Of a stretch of 64,000 bases of DNA, positions 9,080 through 18,757 are shown piece after piece. Each line of letters opens with the position of its first letter. Positions within the stretch are counted from its first letter, which is position 1. This DNA comes from Zymobacter palmae (lineage in GTDB: Bacteria > Pseudomonadota > Gammaproteobacteria > Pseudomonadales > Halomonadaceae): assembly GCF_003610015.1 (NCBI RefSeq), contig NZ_AP018933.1:1240001-1304000 (forward strand), read 5' to 3'. A program made the position numbers and the translations under genes. The notes beneath the pieces were generated by a model. It was not told where the DNA came from. It searched no databases and saw only the letters and a program-made list of their open reading frames with translations.

Positions 9080-9745
9080 CTAACGGCGGTCGTCAGCTTC
9101 CGCTTCGGCCTCTGCTTCAGCACGGGCATCGCGTTCACGCTGCACCGCACGCACATAGGCGGGGCGAGACAGGCAGCGAGAGAGATAGTGCAGCAGCTCG
9201 GCGGGAAGCACATAACCGCGTTTGTCGGCCAGCATCAGCGTATGGCTGATCATGATGTCTGCGAGGCTGAATTGATCGCCGACCAGCCATTGCTGCGAAG
9301 TAGGATCGAAGCGGTGCAGCAGCGTTTCGACAGCGGCTTGAAACTCCCATAGGGCTACGCCAAGGATCTCGGGAACGCGCTTGTCTTCCGGCAGTACGCG
9401 CGTGTGTTTGGCCTGCAGTGACAGCGGCTGTTCCAGCTCGCCCAGCGCGAAGCAGACCCACTGATCGACCAGGCCCTGATTCATGGCGGAAACAGGTTTG
9501 AGCGTGCCTTGGCCGTACACGTCGACTAGGTAGCGGCAAATGGCGCCTGACTCAAAGAGGAAAGAGCCGTCTTTTTCCTCTAGGACCGGCACCTTGCCGC
9601 CCGGATGACGTACCAAATGGCGCAGCGTGCGGCCTTCACCACGGCGAATATCGACGTGAACGCAGCGATAGTCCAGGCCGATTTCTTCGGCTGTCCAGAC
9701 CGTGCGCAGAGAACGACTGAATGGATAGGTGTAAAGCGTAAGCAT
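9080..9745 (-). CDS. Glutathione S-transferase family protein
   Basis: Cytosolic GST fold: an N-terminal thioredoxin-like domain (residues 1-80) with TYPFSRSLRTVW at the glutathione site and the invariant cis-proline and gamma-glutamyl contact in GKVPVLEEKDGSFLFESGAI, then an all-helical domain with the N-capping pattern FSLADIMISH. The catalytic Ser is probably the one in PFSRS. 221 aa from the ATG at 9745, which has AGGAAG just upstream. The C-terminus is an odd, highly charged Ala-Glu repeat. The substrate cannot be deduced; neighbours (aminotransferase, Cfa) give no functional clue. Confidence 0.88.
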   Translation of the reverse strand: MLTLYTYPFSRSLRTVWTAEEIGLDYRCVHVDIRRGEGRTLRHLVRHPGGKVPVLEEKDGSFLFESGAICRYLVDVYGQGTLKPVSAMNQGLVDQWVCFALGELEQPLSLQAKHTRVLPEDKRVPEILGVALWEFQAAVETLLHRFDPTSQQWLVGDQFSLADIMISHTLMLADKRGYVLPAELLHYLSRCLSRPAYVRAVQRERDARAEAEAEAEADDRR

Positions 9746-9787
9746 CGCAGTGCTTCCTTCATGGCAGATGAATGAGCACCAGCGGTA

Positions 9788-9835
9788 CCTTGACGACATG
9801 CGGCCAGCGCTGAGGCTGGCCGCATGTCGTCAAGG
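9788..9835. repeat. 21-bp perfect inverted repeat
   Basis: Arms 9788-9808 and 9815-9835 are perfectly complementary, with a 6-base loop. The left arm begins CCTTGACGACATGCGG. It lies between the stop of the aminotransferase gene (9913) and the GST start (9745), both on the minus strand. No T-tract flanks it on either side, so a standard terminator is not obvious. Confidence 0.85.
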
Positions 9836-9855
9836 CATGACTGGCTTTTCCGTGA

Positions 9856-9901
9856 GGTGAGCATAGCGCTTTTTTCATGAAATTCACGCGCTATGCTCGC
9901 C
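9856..9901. repeat. Inverted repeat downstream of the aminotransferase gene
   Basis: Arms GGTGAGCATAGCGC (9856-9869) and GCGCTATGCTCGCC (9888-9901) pair over 14 bases with one G-T and enclose an 18-base loop with six T. It starts 12 bases beyond the minus-strand stop at 9913, so it may take part in ending that transcript, although the T-run lies in the loop. Confidence 0.5.
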
Positions 9902-9912
9902 TGCGGGATCGG

Positions 9913-11118
9913 CTAGTCGAATTTCTTCACTGCATCGGCCAGTGCGGCCGCCATGTCTTCTACCTGTTCTGAGCGCAGTCCTGCCATGCTGGCACGGCCG
10001 GAACGCACCATGTAGATGCCGTATTCATCACGCAGGTAGTCGACCTGTTCCGGGGATAGCCCCAGATAGGAGAACATGCCGTTCTGTTCCAGCACGCAGC
10101 TGAAGCGTTCGCGCAGACCGTGAGCATCCAGTGCATTGACCAGTTGCTCGCGCAGGGAGCGAATACGCTGACGCATTTCGGTGACTTCACTGACCCATTG
10201 CTGGCGTAGGGCATCATTGCCAAGCACATGGCTGACGACGGAGGCACCGTGTGCCGGCGGATTGGAGTAGTTCTCGCGCGCAGTGATGGCCGCCTGAGAG
10301 CGGATATTCAGCATCTCTTCTTTGTTGCCAGCGACCAGTATGAAAGCCCCAGTACGTTCGTTGTAGATGCCGAAGTTCTTGGAGCATGAGAAGGTGATGA
10401 TCATCGCGTCCAGATTGTCGGCCAGCAGGCGTACACCGTAGGCATCTTCGTCCAGTCCGTGACCGAAGCCTTGGTAAGCCATATCGATCAGCGGCAGCAA
10501 GCGGCGCTCGCGTAGTACTTCCAAAACCGCCTGCCACTGTTCGCGGCTGAGGTCGTAGCCTGTTGGGTTATGGCAGCAGGCGTGCAACAGTACGATATCG
10601 CCTTCCGGAATCTGGCGCAGGGCTTCTAGCATGAGGTCGAACACGAAGTGGTTCTGATCGTCGACGTATGGGTAGCGTTTGATCTCGATGCCCGCAGCCG
10701 AGAAGATGCCGATATGGTTCGGCCATGTCGGATCGCTAATCCAAATGCGACGAGGGCTGAGGTTGGTGCGCAGGAAATCGGCGGCCAGGCGCAGAGCGCC
10801 GGTGCCGCCCGGTGACTGTGTCAGCGAGGCGCGCTGCTGGGCAAGGACCTCGGAGTCTGCTCCAAAGACCAGCGACAGTACCAAGTCACCATAGTCGGCA
10901 GCGCCGTGCGAACCAATATAGCTTTTGGTAGTTTCATGTTCGACCAGATAGCGTTCTGCATCCTTTACCGTCGGCAGAATAGGCGTATCGCCTTTATCAT
11001 CACGGTAAACGCCAACGCCAAGGTCAATCTTGCGCGAACGGGGATCGTTCTTGAAGGCTTCGATCAGCCCGAGAATGGCGTCACCGGGAACACGCTGTAT
11101 ATGCTCGAACATGGACAT
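9913..11118 (-). CDS. Aspartate/aromatic amino acid aminotransferase
   Basis: Fold-type I PLP aminotransferase of the Ia family (AspC/TyrB), exchanging amino groups between aspartate or aromatic amino acids and 2-oxoglutarate. The cofactor lysine is in SCSKNFGIYNERTG; the substrate-carboxylate region SRKIDLGVGVYRDD, the PLP-stacking segment SDPTWPNH, and CCHNPTGYDL are all typical. Length 401 aa agrees with AspC/TyrB (about 397). AAGGA lies 9 bases before the ATG at 11118. AspC and TyrB cannot be separated reliably from sequence by eye, so no symbol is given. It appears monocistronic. Confidence 0.93.
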   Translation of the reverse strand: MSMFEHIQRVPGDAILGLIEAFKNDPRSRKIDLGVGVYRDDKGDTPILPTVKDAERYLVEHETTKSYIGSHGAADYGDLVLSLVFGADSEVLAQQRASLTQSPGGTGALRLAADFLRTNLSPRRIWISDPTWPNHIGIFSAAGIEIKRYPYVDDQNHFVFDLMLEALRQIPEGDIVLLHACCHNPTGYDLSREQWQAVLEVLRERRLLPLIDMAYQGFGHGLDEDAYGVRLLADNLDAMIITFSCSKNFGIYNERTGAFILVAGNKEEMLNIRSQAAITARENYSNPPAHGASVVSHVLGNDALRQQWVSEVTEMRQRIRSLREQLVNALDAHGLRERFSCVLEQNGMFSYLGLSPEQVDYLRDEYGIYMVRSGRASMAGLRSEQVEDMAAALADAVKKFD

Positions 11119-11302
11119 GGAGCAGAATCCTTAAATGGTGGAAGTCGTTGTTTGAATGCGTAGCGCGAACGGTTGCGTCGCAGAGGACGACCGAAATGAA
11201 GGTGCATGAAAAACGAAAGGCTTCTGCACCTTCACTCAATATGCCACGACTGCTAGAGGGTTGCCACGTCTTCTCCTGCGAGAAGGAACGAGGTCATGGC
11301 GA

Positions 11303-12439
11303 CTAGCGCGTAGTGTCGTAGCGAGCGGGGCGGTCGTGCGAGAAGACCACCTGCCACAGCTGGGTGCTGCGGGCGCGGAACGTTGCGGCACAGATCAGCA
11401 GATAGTAGCGGAACATGCGGTAGGTGCGCTCGTTGTAGCGATCGCTCAGTGACGGCCACGCTTCTTCAAAACGCTCATGCCACGCCATCAGGGTACGGTC
11501 GTAGTCCGGCCCGAGGTTCTGCCAATCTTCCATGACGAACAGGTGTTCGGTTGGCTTGATCAGCTGGGCGACGGATGGCAGGATGCCGTTGGGGAAGATG
11601 TACTTGTTGATCCACGGGTCGGCGCCCAGATGAGACGTATTGGTGCCGATAGTGTGAAGCAGGAATAGACCGTCTTTTGCTAGCAGACGCTTGGCGGTTT
11701 TGAAGTAGGTCGAATAGTTTTTGTGACCGACGTGTTCGAACATACCGATGGACACGATGCGGTCGAAGGTGCCGGTCAGTTCACGATAGTCTTCGAGGAT
11801 AATTTCGACCGGCAGTCCCTGACAGCGTTCGCGTGCCAGCTGTGCCTGTTCCTTCGAAATCGTGATGCCCGTGACGTGGCAACCATACTGGCGAGCGGCG
11901 AACTCTGCAAAGCTACCCCAGCCACAGCCGATATCCAGCACTTTCATGCCCGGTTTGAGTTCAAGCTTGCGGGCGATCAGGTCGAGCTTGGCGAGCTGTG
12001 CATCGTGCAGCGTATCGGCTTCTTTCCAGTACGCGCAGGAGTAGCACATGGTTTCGTCGAGCATTTTCTGGAACAGATCGTTACCCAGATCGTAGTGCTT
12101 TTCACCTACGATATAGGCACGCGTGCGGCTTTGCAGGTTGGTGAAGGTCGCCTGGAATGCATATAGCATCCGTACCCAGACGCTTTCTGCCCGATCACCG
12201 AGTCCTGCCCGCAGCAAGCGCGTGACCATTTCGTCGATGCGCTCGCAGTCCCACCAGCCGTCCATATAGGCCTCGCCGAGGCCAAGGGAGCCTTCACGGA
12301 AGGCACGACCATACAGGCGTTCATCATGAACCTGTATGTCCCAGGGGTTGCTGCCATTGATGGCTATGCCCGTGCCTTCTAACAAGCGTTCAGCAGTTTG
12401 CTGGGCGCGAGAGACAGTCCGTTGGGTATCACCAGCCAC
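11303..12439 (-). CDS. cfa: Cyclopropane-fatty-acyl-phospholipid synthase
   Basis: SAM-dependent enzyme that adds a methylene bridge across cis double bonds of membrane phospholipid acyl chains, typically on entry to stationary phase or under acid stress. The SAM-binding motif is VLDIGCGWG, and GEAYMDGWW, SCAYWKEADTLHDAQ and MFEHVGHKNY closely match E. coli Cfa. I choose the GTG at 12439 (378 aa) because GAGGAG is ideally spaced before it; the upstream in-frame codon at 12472 has no ribosome site. The following intergenic region before serS is unusually long. Confidence 0.95.
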   Translation of the reverse strand: MAGDTQRTVSRAQQTAERLLEGTGIAINGSNPWDIQVHDERLYGRAFREGSLGLGEAYMDGWWDCERIDEMVTRLLRAGLGDRAESVWVRMLYAFQATFTNLQSRTRAYIVGEKHYDLGNDLFQKMLDETMCYSCAYWKEADTLHDAQLAKLDLIARKLELKPGMKVLDIGCGWGSFAEFAARQYGCHVTGITISKEQAQLARERCQGLPVEIILEDYRELTGTFDRIVSIGMFEHVGHKNYSTYFKTAKRLLAKDGLFLLHTIGTNTSHLGADPWINKYIFPNGILPSVAQLIKPTEHLFVMEDWQNLGPDYDRTLMAWHERFEEAWPSLSDRYNERTYRMFRYYLLICAATFRARSTQLWQVVFSHDRPARYDTTR

Positions 12440-12472
12440 GTTGTCACTCCTCTTATGAAGGCGCGCAGTCAC

Positions 12473-14421
<1,949 letters not shown>

Positions 14422-14470
14422 GCCTTCGCCGGATAGAGGGAGTGGGCGTTACTGCTTGCTACCCATAAAA

Positions 14471-14506
14471 AGTCTGCCATCCCTTTAAGGGTGGCAGGCT
14501 TTTTTT
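14471..14506 (+). terminator. Rho-independent terminator of serS
   Basis: AGTCTGCCATCCC, 5-base loop, GGGTGGCAGGCT (about 13 pairs with two G-T), then seven T. It lies about 50 bases after the serS stop. Confidence 0.93.
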
Positions 14507-14948
14507 GTGCGTGGGTTTGACTCTCATCCGGTAGTGGTGTGTGTGGTTCTAGCAGAATGGATGTTAACTCTTCTTTTATAAAATCGTTACGCGTCGTATC
14601 GTATTTATTGACGAAGCATTACTTAATAATAACTGACTGAAAGTGCATATTGCGGGAGGTAGTCGCTGGTACATCAAAGCAGAGGATTATTATGGATATC
14701 AGGCTGTTATTGAACGTCTTTTTCTGTGTTATGGAAAAGGGGGTGAATTGGTTTTACACAAACCTGTCTCTAAGGACACTGACAAATTTTGTAGACTGTC
14801 GGCTGTAGTAATGGGAAAGGGTTTTGATTATAATTCATTACAACCTTAGTGGTGTTTATGAGTTGGCAAGATTCGTTCAATAACGCTCGTTTTTATCGGT
14901 TATCTGAGCTTTTGTTGCCAGCCAGACGTTGTATGCTGAGCCCACTAT
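14507..14948. other. AT-rich intergenic region with one doubtful small reading frame
   Basis: About 440 bases between the serS terminator and the minus-strand sRNA terminator. A GTG-initiated frame at 14643-14849 (68 aa, plus strand, containing SRWYIKAEDYYGY) has no clear ribosome site; I regard it as unlikely but cannot exclude a small protein. The stretch is noticeably AT-rich. Confidence 0.35.
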
Positions 14949-14979
14949 AAAAAAATCCCTAGCCTTGTAGGGCTAGGGA
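14949..14979 (-). terminator. Rho-independent terminator of the minus-strand sRNA
   Basis: On the minus strand: TCCCTAGCC, 6-base loop, GGCTAGGGA (9 pairs) followed by seven T. There is no minus-strand protein gene directly upstream, so it points to a non-coding transcript. Confidence 0.93.
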
Positions 14980-15229
14980 CACGATAGAAGGTGCGCGTCC
15001 TTGCGCACGGTGGAATACATGCAATGGCATCCCGCCATTGTAGCAGCTTGACGAACGCTATAAGACGTCGTTGGCCCGACATGATCCATAGCGCCTGTAC
15101 AAGCAGCCAAGTCGGAGGCAGCATCCTTGCCCCTCCAGAGCCCACGTCCTTGCGGGCTCAAAACCGCACTGATACACAGTTAAACATTCCGCGAGAATGT
15201 GAAAGTGAGAGATCACTCTCTGTTCTCGC
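14949..15229 (-). ncRNA. Candidate CsrB/RsmZ-type CsrA-sequestering small RNA
   Basis: Read on the minus strand, this roughly 280-nt segment ends at a strong terminator and has repeated GGA motifs displayed in hairpin loops, the hallmark of RNAs that titrate the translational regulator CsrA/RsmA. Three hairpins have AAGGA loops: 15138-15159 (stem GAGCCC/GGGCTC), 15114-15136 (GGAGG/CCTCC with inner GCA/TGC) and 14991-15008 (GTGCGC/GCGCAC). A fourth at 15022-15040 (CAATGGC/GCCATTG) has GGGAT in its loop. The recurrent string GCAAGGA(C/T)G resembles the CAGGATG repeats of CsrB. Eight GGA trinucleotides occur in all. A TATAGA -10 box at 15237-15242 gives the start near 15229. Small frames within it lack ribosome sites. 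Known families are diverged in sequence, so naming it csrB or rsmZ would be premature. Confidence 0.65.
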
Positions 15230-15236
15230 AAATCAT

Positions 15237-15269
15237 TCTATACATTAAGTAACAGTAGACGATACTGTT
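15237..15269 (-). promoter_or_regulatory. Putative sRNA promoter with overlapping palindromic operator
   Basis: On the minus strand TATAGA (15242-15237) is a good -10 hexamer. Just upstream, AACAGTA-N5-TACTGTT (15251-15269) is a perfect 7+7 palindrome that overlaps the expected -35 position, where no good hexamer is seen. This suggests a factor-dependent promoter. It does not match the GacA/UvrY consensus that drives known Csr/Rsm RNAs. Confidence 0.45.
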
Positions 15270-15622
15270 CTTTAGTGCGGGTATCGCGTTACCACAACAC
15301 TTCTCTTTTATCGCTCTGATAATCTCGCTCCAAATTGGTCTTCTGGTATTGATGCCAATTATCCTTTTGCCAACTCTTAAGATAACGCACTGTATAGGCT
15401 GGCCTTTTTAAGAGGGCGCTTTATTTTCTTCTCTGTAAAAGAATAAACAGGCTCAAGCGTTACTTGATTTTGGGTATAAGCATAGTGTTATTGATAAAAG
15501 TGGTATTGTTATTGGTATGCTATGAATGTGAAAATAAAAGGGTAGTCTCTTTTTTTGTCCAAAGAAGCATCAAAGAAGGAAATTTTGTGTAAGGGTGTTG
15601 CTATTTGAAAAGGGCCCTGTCC
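15270..15622. other. AT-rich intergenic region upstream of the sRNA
   Basis: About 350 bases without a gene, between the sRNA promoter and the 3' end of trmO. It contains a small inverted repeat TCAAG-N5-CTTGA near 15452 that could be a regulator site for the sRNA; otherwise nothing is recognisable. Confidence 0.35.
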
Positions 15623-16330
15623 TTACGGCGTGTCGATAGCCACGATTTTTAGTGTGCACTGGCCATCAAGCACCGTTTCCCGGAACTTGACGTCGATGTC
15701 GCGTAGGCGCACGCCGTACAGGCGTTCAGTGTTGCCTCTGTGGTAAGCGGGGCGAGGATCTTGCGCAATGACGTCGTTTATCAATGTAACAAGCGCATCG
15801 CCGTCGGGGCGTGTGGCAAGGGTCTTTCGGGCTGCTTCGCTATAGATAACGGCGTATTGCGGCGGCGGAGCGGGTGCAAAGCCCGCGCGCGCGTTGTCGA
15901 CGCTGTCCGACCAAGGGAGATAGGGCTTAATGTCGAGTACTGGGGTGCCGTCTACCAAGTCATGACCGCGAATGATAATGGTGGGGTGGGGGGTGCGTTC
16001 GATGCCCGCAATTTCTACCAACGACAGGCCTATGCGGTTGGGGCGATGCGTAGCGCGCGATGCAAATACGCCTACCTTGCGATTGCCCCCTAGGCGCGGT
16101 GGACGGACCAGTGCATGCCATGCCGTCGGATTGCGATGGAAGACGAACGTCAGCCAGACATGGCTGAAATCTTCTAGTCCGCGTAAGGCATCTGCTGTAT
16201 CAAATGGCGGTTGCAGTACTAGGCGGGCCGTAGCGCTGGAAGCCAGCCCTGGCTGGCGCGGAACGCCGAACTTGTCAGGGTAGCAGCCTTCCACTATAGC
16301 AACAGGCATCATGTCAAAGGTCGTTGTCAT
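15623..16330 (-). CDS. trmO: tRNA (adenine(37)-N6)-methyltransferase TrmO
   Basis: SAM-dependent enzyme with a beta-barrel VirR/TsaA fold that methylates t6A37 to m6t6A in threonine tRNAs. Family signatures are clear: FGVPRQPGL near the N-terminus, RPPRLGGN, GVFASRATHRPNRIGLS, LVDGTPVLDIKPYLP and AQDPRPAYHRG. The length of 235 aa from the ATG at 16330 equals E. coli TrmO (formerly YaeB, 235 aa). Two further in-frame ATG codons follow within eight residues, and no ribosome site stands out, so the start is uncertain by a few codons. TsaB, needed to make its t6A substrate, is encoded at 24.6 kb. Confidence 0.92.
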   Translation of the reverse strand: MTTTFDMMPVAIVEGCYPDKFGVPRQPGLASSATARLVLQPPFDTADALRGLEDFSHVWLTFVFHRNPTAWHALVRPPRLGGNRKVGVFASRATHRPNRIGLSLVEIAGIERTPHPTIIIRGHDLVDGTPVLDIKPYLPWSDSVDNARAGFAPAPPPQYAVIYSEAARKTLATRPDGDALVTLINDVIAQDPRPAYHRGNTERLYGVRLRDIDVKFRETVLDGQCTLKIVAIDTP

Positions 16331-16670
16331 TGCGCGTGGCTCTGGCCCCAGACGAAAAGCCGCCATTCTAATGCTTTAAGAAGTCGCTTGCCAGCGACCA
16401 TGCCGCGTGGACCACTGAGCCTTTGCCCTTTGAAGGTTTTGATGCCGTTGCTTGGTTTTTACCGTGACGCAAAAAGGCCGCCGTAAAAACTCTTCCTTTA
16501 AGCTACCTGTCTGCCGTGATACGCATTGTTTTTGAGTGATCATGCCGTGTGATTGAATGCTTTTATGCCTTGCCGACTGTCGACGAGGGATATCTTTCTT
16601 TGAGGCAGGTTATCAGCGGGTTAAAAAGTGAGCGGTTTTGCTTGATCTGGCGCTACGGCGAGCGCCCAAT
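16331..16670. other. Intergenic region between trmO and the octamer array
   Basis: About 340 bases containing the trmO promoter region and nothing else I can support. A frame opening at a GTG at 16549 runs through the downstream repeat, but it has no ribosome site and its length is caused by the repeat itself. Confidence 0.4.
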
Positions 16671-17085
16671 ATTCCTGCATTCCTGCATTCCTGCATTCCT
16701 GCATTCCTGCATTCCTGCATTCCTGCATTCCTGCATTCCTGCATTCCTGCATTCCTGCATTCCTGCATTCCTGCATTCCTGCATTCCTGCATTCCTGCAT
16801 TCCTGCATTCCTGCATTCCTGCATTCCTGCATTCCTGCATTCCTGCATTCCTGCATTCCTGCATTCCTGCATTCCTGCATTCCTGCATTCCTGCATTCCT
16901 GCATTCCTGCATTCCTGCATTCCTGCATTCCTGCATTCCTGCATTCCTGCATTCCTGCATTCCTGCATTCCTGCATTCCTGCATTCCTGCATTCCTGCAT
17001 TCCTGCATTCCTGCATTCCTGCATTCCTGCATTCCTGCATTCCTGCATTCCTGCATTCCTGCGTTCCTGCGTTCCTGCTTCCTGC
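16671..17085. repeat. Octanucleotide tandem array, about 49 perfect copies
   Basis: ATTCCTGC repeated without visible error from 16671 to 17062 (49 copies, 392 bases), then two copies of the variant GTTCCTGC (17063-17078) and degenerate 7-base units. Because 8 is not a multiple of 3, every frame on a strand encodes the same cycling peptide (IPAFLHSC on plus, MQECRNAG on minus) and no frame has a stop, so long apparent reading frames across it are artefacts of the repeat. Arrays of this kind are prone to slippage. Confidence 0.97.
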
Positions 17086-17116
17086 TTCCTTTTATATAGG
17101 TATAAAAAGAAGCAGG
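17081..17116. repeat. Inverted repeat at the end of the octamer array
   Basis: CCTGCTTCCTTTTATA, 4-base loop, then TATAAAAAGAAGCAGG: 16 pairs with one mismatch. Its left arm is made of the degenerate last units of the array, and the right arm is followed by GAACG, which extends complementarity to the GTTCCTGC units. Confidence 0.7.
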
Positions 17117-17682
17117 AACGTATTGATGTCAGGGCGGGGGCGGTTTGTGCACTCGGTAGCCGTATGCGCGATATTGCCTCGGAGTGGTGCTTGAAATGTG
17201 GTCGTTTGATACGACGTGCTATGAAAAGGCCGCGATAGTCCTGTCATTTGGCTTTTGCATGCTGGGAATTATTAGACTTTGGTGGCGTGCAATGGTGTCT
17301 ATTAGCGTCGCAACTTACCGTGGCACCAATGTTTTTTTACAAGCGGCGCTTATATCGTAAGTGTGGTTCGTTGGCCGGTGGTGTCCTTGTCGTGACAACG
17401 TGTGGTATGAACGATGTATGTGTGAAACCGAGAGAGGCCCGTGTGTGGGACGACAAGCGTTTACAACATGTCCCAAGGGCAATCGGTAAGCATAAGGTAG
17501 GAGGTGTCTGATTTGTCGACGATCCGTGTCGAATATTTGTCGCTGCGGTTTTCTTATATTTTAAATCATTCAGCATCTTAGTTGAAAATGTCGCTCGCCA
17601 ACACGAGCGGGCTTTGATGTGGCATTATAGCGGCCTCGAATGGCGTCAGCGTGTATCAATGAGTGGGAAATGGAGTGTGAAT
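17117..17682. other. Intergenic region between the array and ampD
   Basis: About 565 bases. Short frames on both strands (for example plus 17248-17511 and minus 17337-17576) lack ribosome sites and family resemblance. The ampD promoter must lie at the right end; I see nothing else. Confidence 0.4.
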
Positions 17683-18267
17683 ATGGCTTCAAGCTTGCAT
17701 CATGTGATTGAACACGAATGGCGTGTCGATAGCGATCACTGGCTGGAACAAGTTTCACGCTGTCTGTCGCCCAACCGTAATGCTCGCCCTGTCACGGAGC
17801 CTTCGGTGCTAGTGGTGCACTCCATTTCGCTGCCTCCAGGGGAGTGGGGTGGCGATGCCATCTTCGATCTGTTTTCCAATACGCTGGACTGCGCGCGTCA
17901 TCCTTCCTTCTCATCGCTGCGAGGTGTGACGGTGTCGGCCCATGTGGTGATCCGTCGCAATGGTGAGGCGGTACAGTGCGTGCCGTTCGATGAGCGCGCT
18001 TGGCATGCCGGTCGCTCTCAGTGGAAAGGCATGCAAGGCCTGAACGACGATGCCGTTGGCATTGAGCTGGAAGGTTTGCCCACTGTGCCGTTTACCTTGG
18101 CGCAGTATCGTACCTTGGCGGCGATCGCTAGGGGGCTGCTGGCACGTTACCCCTTACTGAACGTGGAGCGCATCGTAGGGCATGCGCTGATCGCACCAAT
18201 GAGAAAGGACGATCCCGGTCCCGCATTCGACTGGCAGCTATTTCGACAATATCTGTCGGTCAATTAA
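17683..18267 (+). CDS. ampD: 1,6-anhydro-N-acetylmuramyl-L-alanine amidase AmpD
   Basis: Cytosolic zinc amidase that cleaves the stem peptide from anhydromuropeptides during cell-wall recycling; its loss derepresses AmpC where an AmpR system exists. The zinc ligands are the His in LVVHSISLPP, the His in IVGHALIAP and the Asp in KDDPGPAFDW, and FDERAWHAG matches E. coli AmpD. GGAGTG precedes the ATG at 17683 (194 aa), and the protein from there aligns with family starts; earlier in-frame starts are less likely. No ampE follows, which is the usual partner in enterics. Confidence 0.93.
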   Translation: MASSLHHVIEHEWRVDSDHWLEQVSRCLSPNRNARPVTEPSVLVVHSISLPPGEWGGDAIFDLFSNTLDCARHPSFSSLRGVTVSAHVVIRRNGEAVQCVPFDERAWHAGRSQWKGMQGLNDDAVGIELEGLPTVPFTLAQYRTLAAIARGLLARYPLLNVERIVGHALIAPMRKDDPGPAFDWQLFRQYLSVN

Positions 18268-18757
18268 AGGCCGTGATTGAGGGCTGATAAGGGCTTTGTC
18301 TACGAGCCGTGTCGTTATCATGCGATAGTTTTAGCGCTATGGGCGTGAAAATGTCCGAATACAGGCTAAATGAGGGAAACTTGGCCCTTGAGCAGATGTC
18401 TCATGGTTAAAGTAATGTAACATTGCGAACCCTGCATTATGGGGCCATGTTTAATTGGCAGGGCTTGGATATTACGGTATCTTCGCTGGCCGTTTTGCAT
18501 TGTGGCTTGGTCTGTGCCGAGCCGCTGAAGAATTTTACCGTGGAGTGCTTGCCACTTCACGCCGTATACCGTCCGGATGACACAGGCCTATCGCAGGGCA
18601 CTCGGCCATCCGGCCTGCTGATGGAACATCGTTGATGTCCGTTGGCTAGGGGCAATCTGTACGACGATGCGCGCGAAAAGTGCCACGTCCCCCACGTTAG
18701 TAATGTCCCGCATTGATCTGGGACAGTTAACGCCAATATTCATCTGGAGAGACGTCC
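18268..18757. other. Long leader region upstream of aceE
   Basis: 490 bases without a supportable gene. A small inverted repeat TGTCCC-N10-GGGACA sits about 35 bases before the aceE start and could be part of a leader structure or operator. I cannot recognise a PdhR site. Confidence 0.4.

Noticed and set aside
14945-15161. Two overlapping minus-strand frames (66 and 62 aa)
   Set aside because: They fall inside the structured sRNA candidate, overlap each other, lack ribosome sites, and their ends run into the terminator.
14949-15229. 6S RNA, tmRNA, RNase P RNA or 4.5S RNA
   Set aside because: Conserved cores of these RNAs (for example the CCA-ended tRNA-like domain of tmRNA or the 6S central bulge) are not present; the GGA-loop hairpins fit a Csr/Rsm RNA better.
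16671-17085. CRISPR array
   Set aside because: The unit is 8 bases with no spacers, so this is a simple tandem repeat; the same applies to the heptamer arrays. No cas genes are present.
16549-17238. 229-residue frame through the octamer array, and similar minus-strand frames
   Set aside because: They are open only because the repeat has no stop in any frame; no ribosome site and no protein family apart from the cycling octapeptide.
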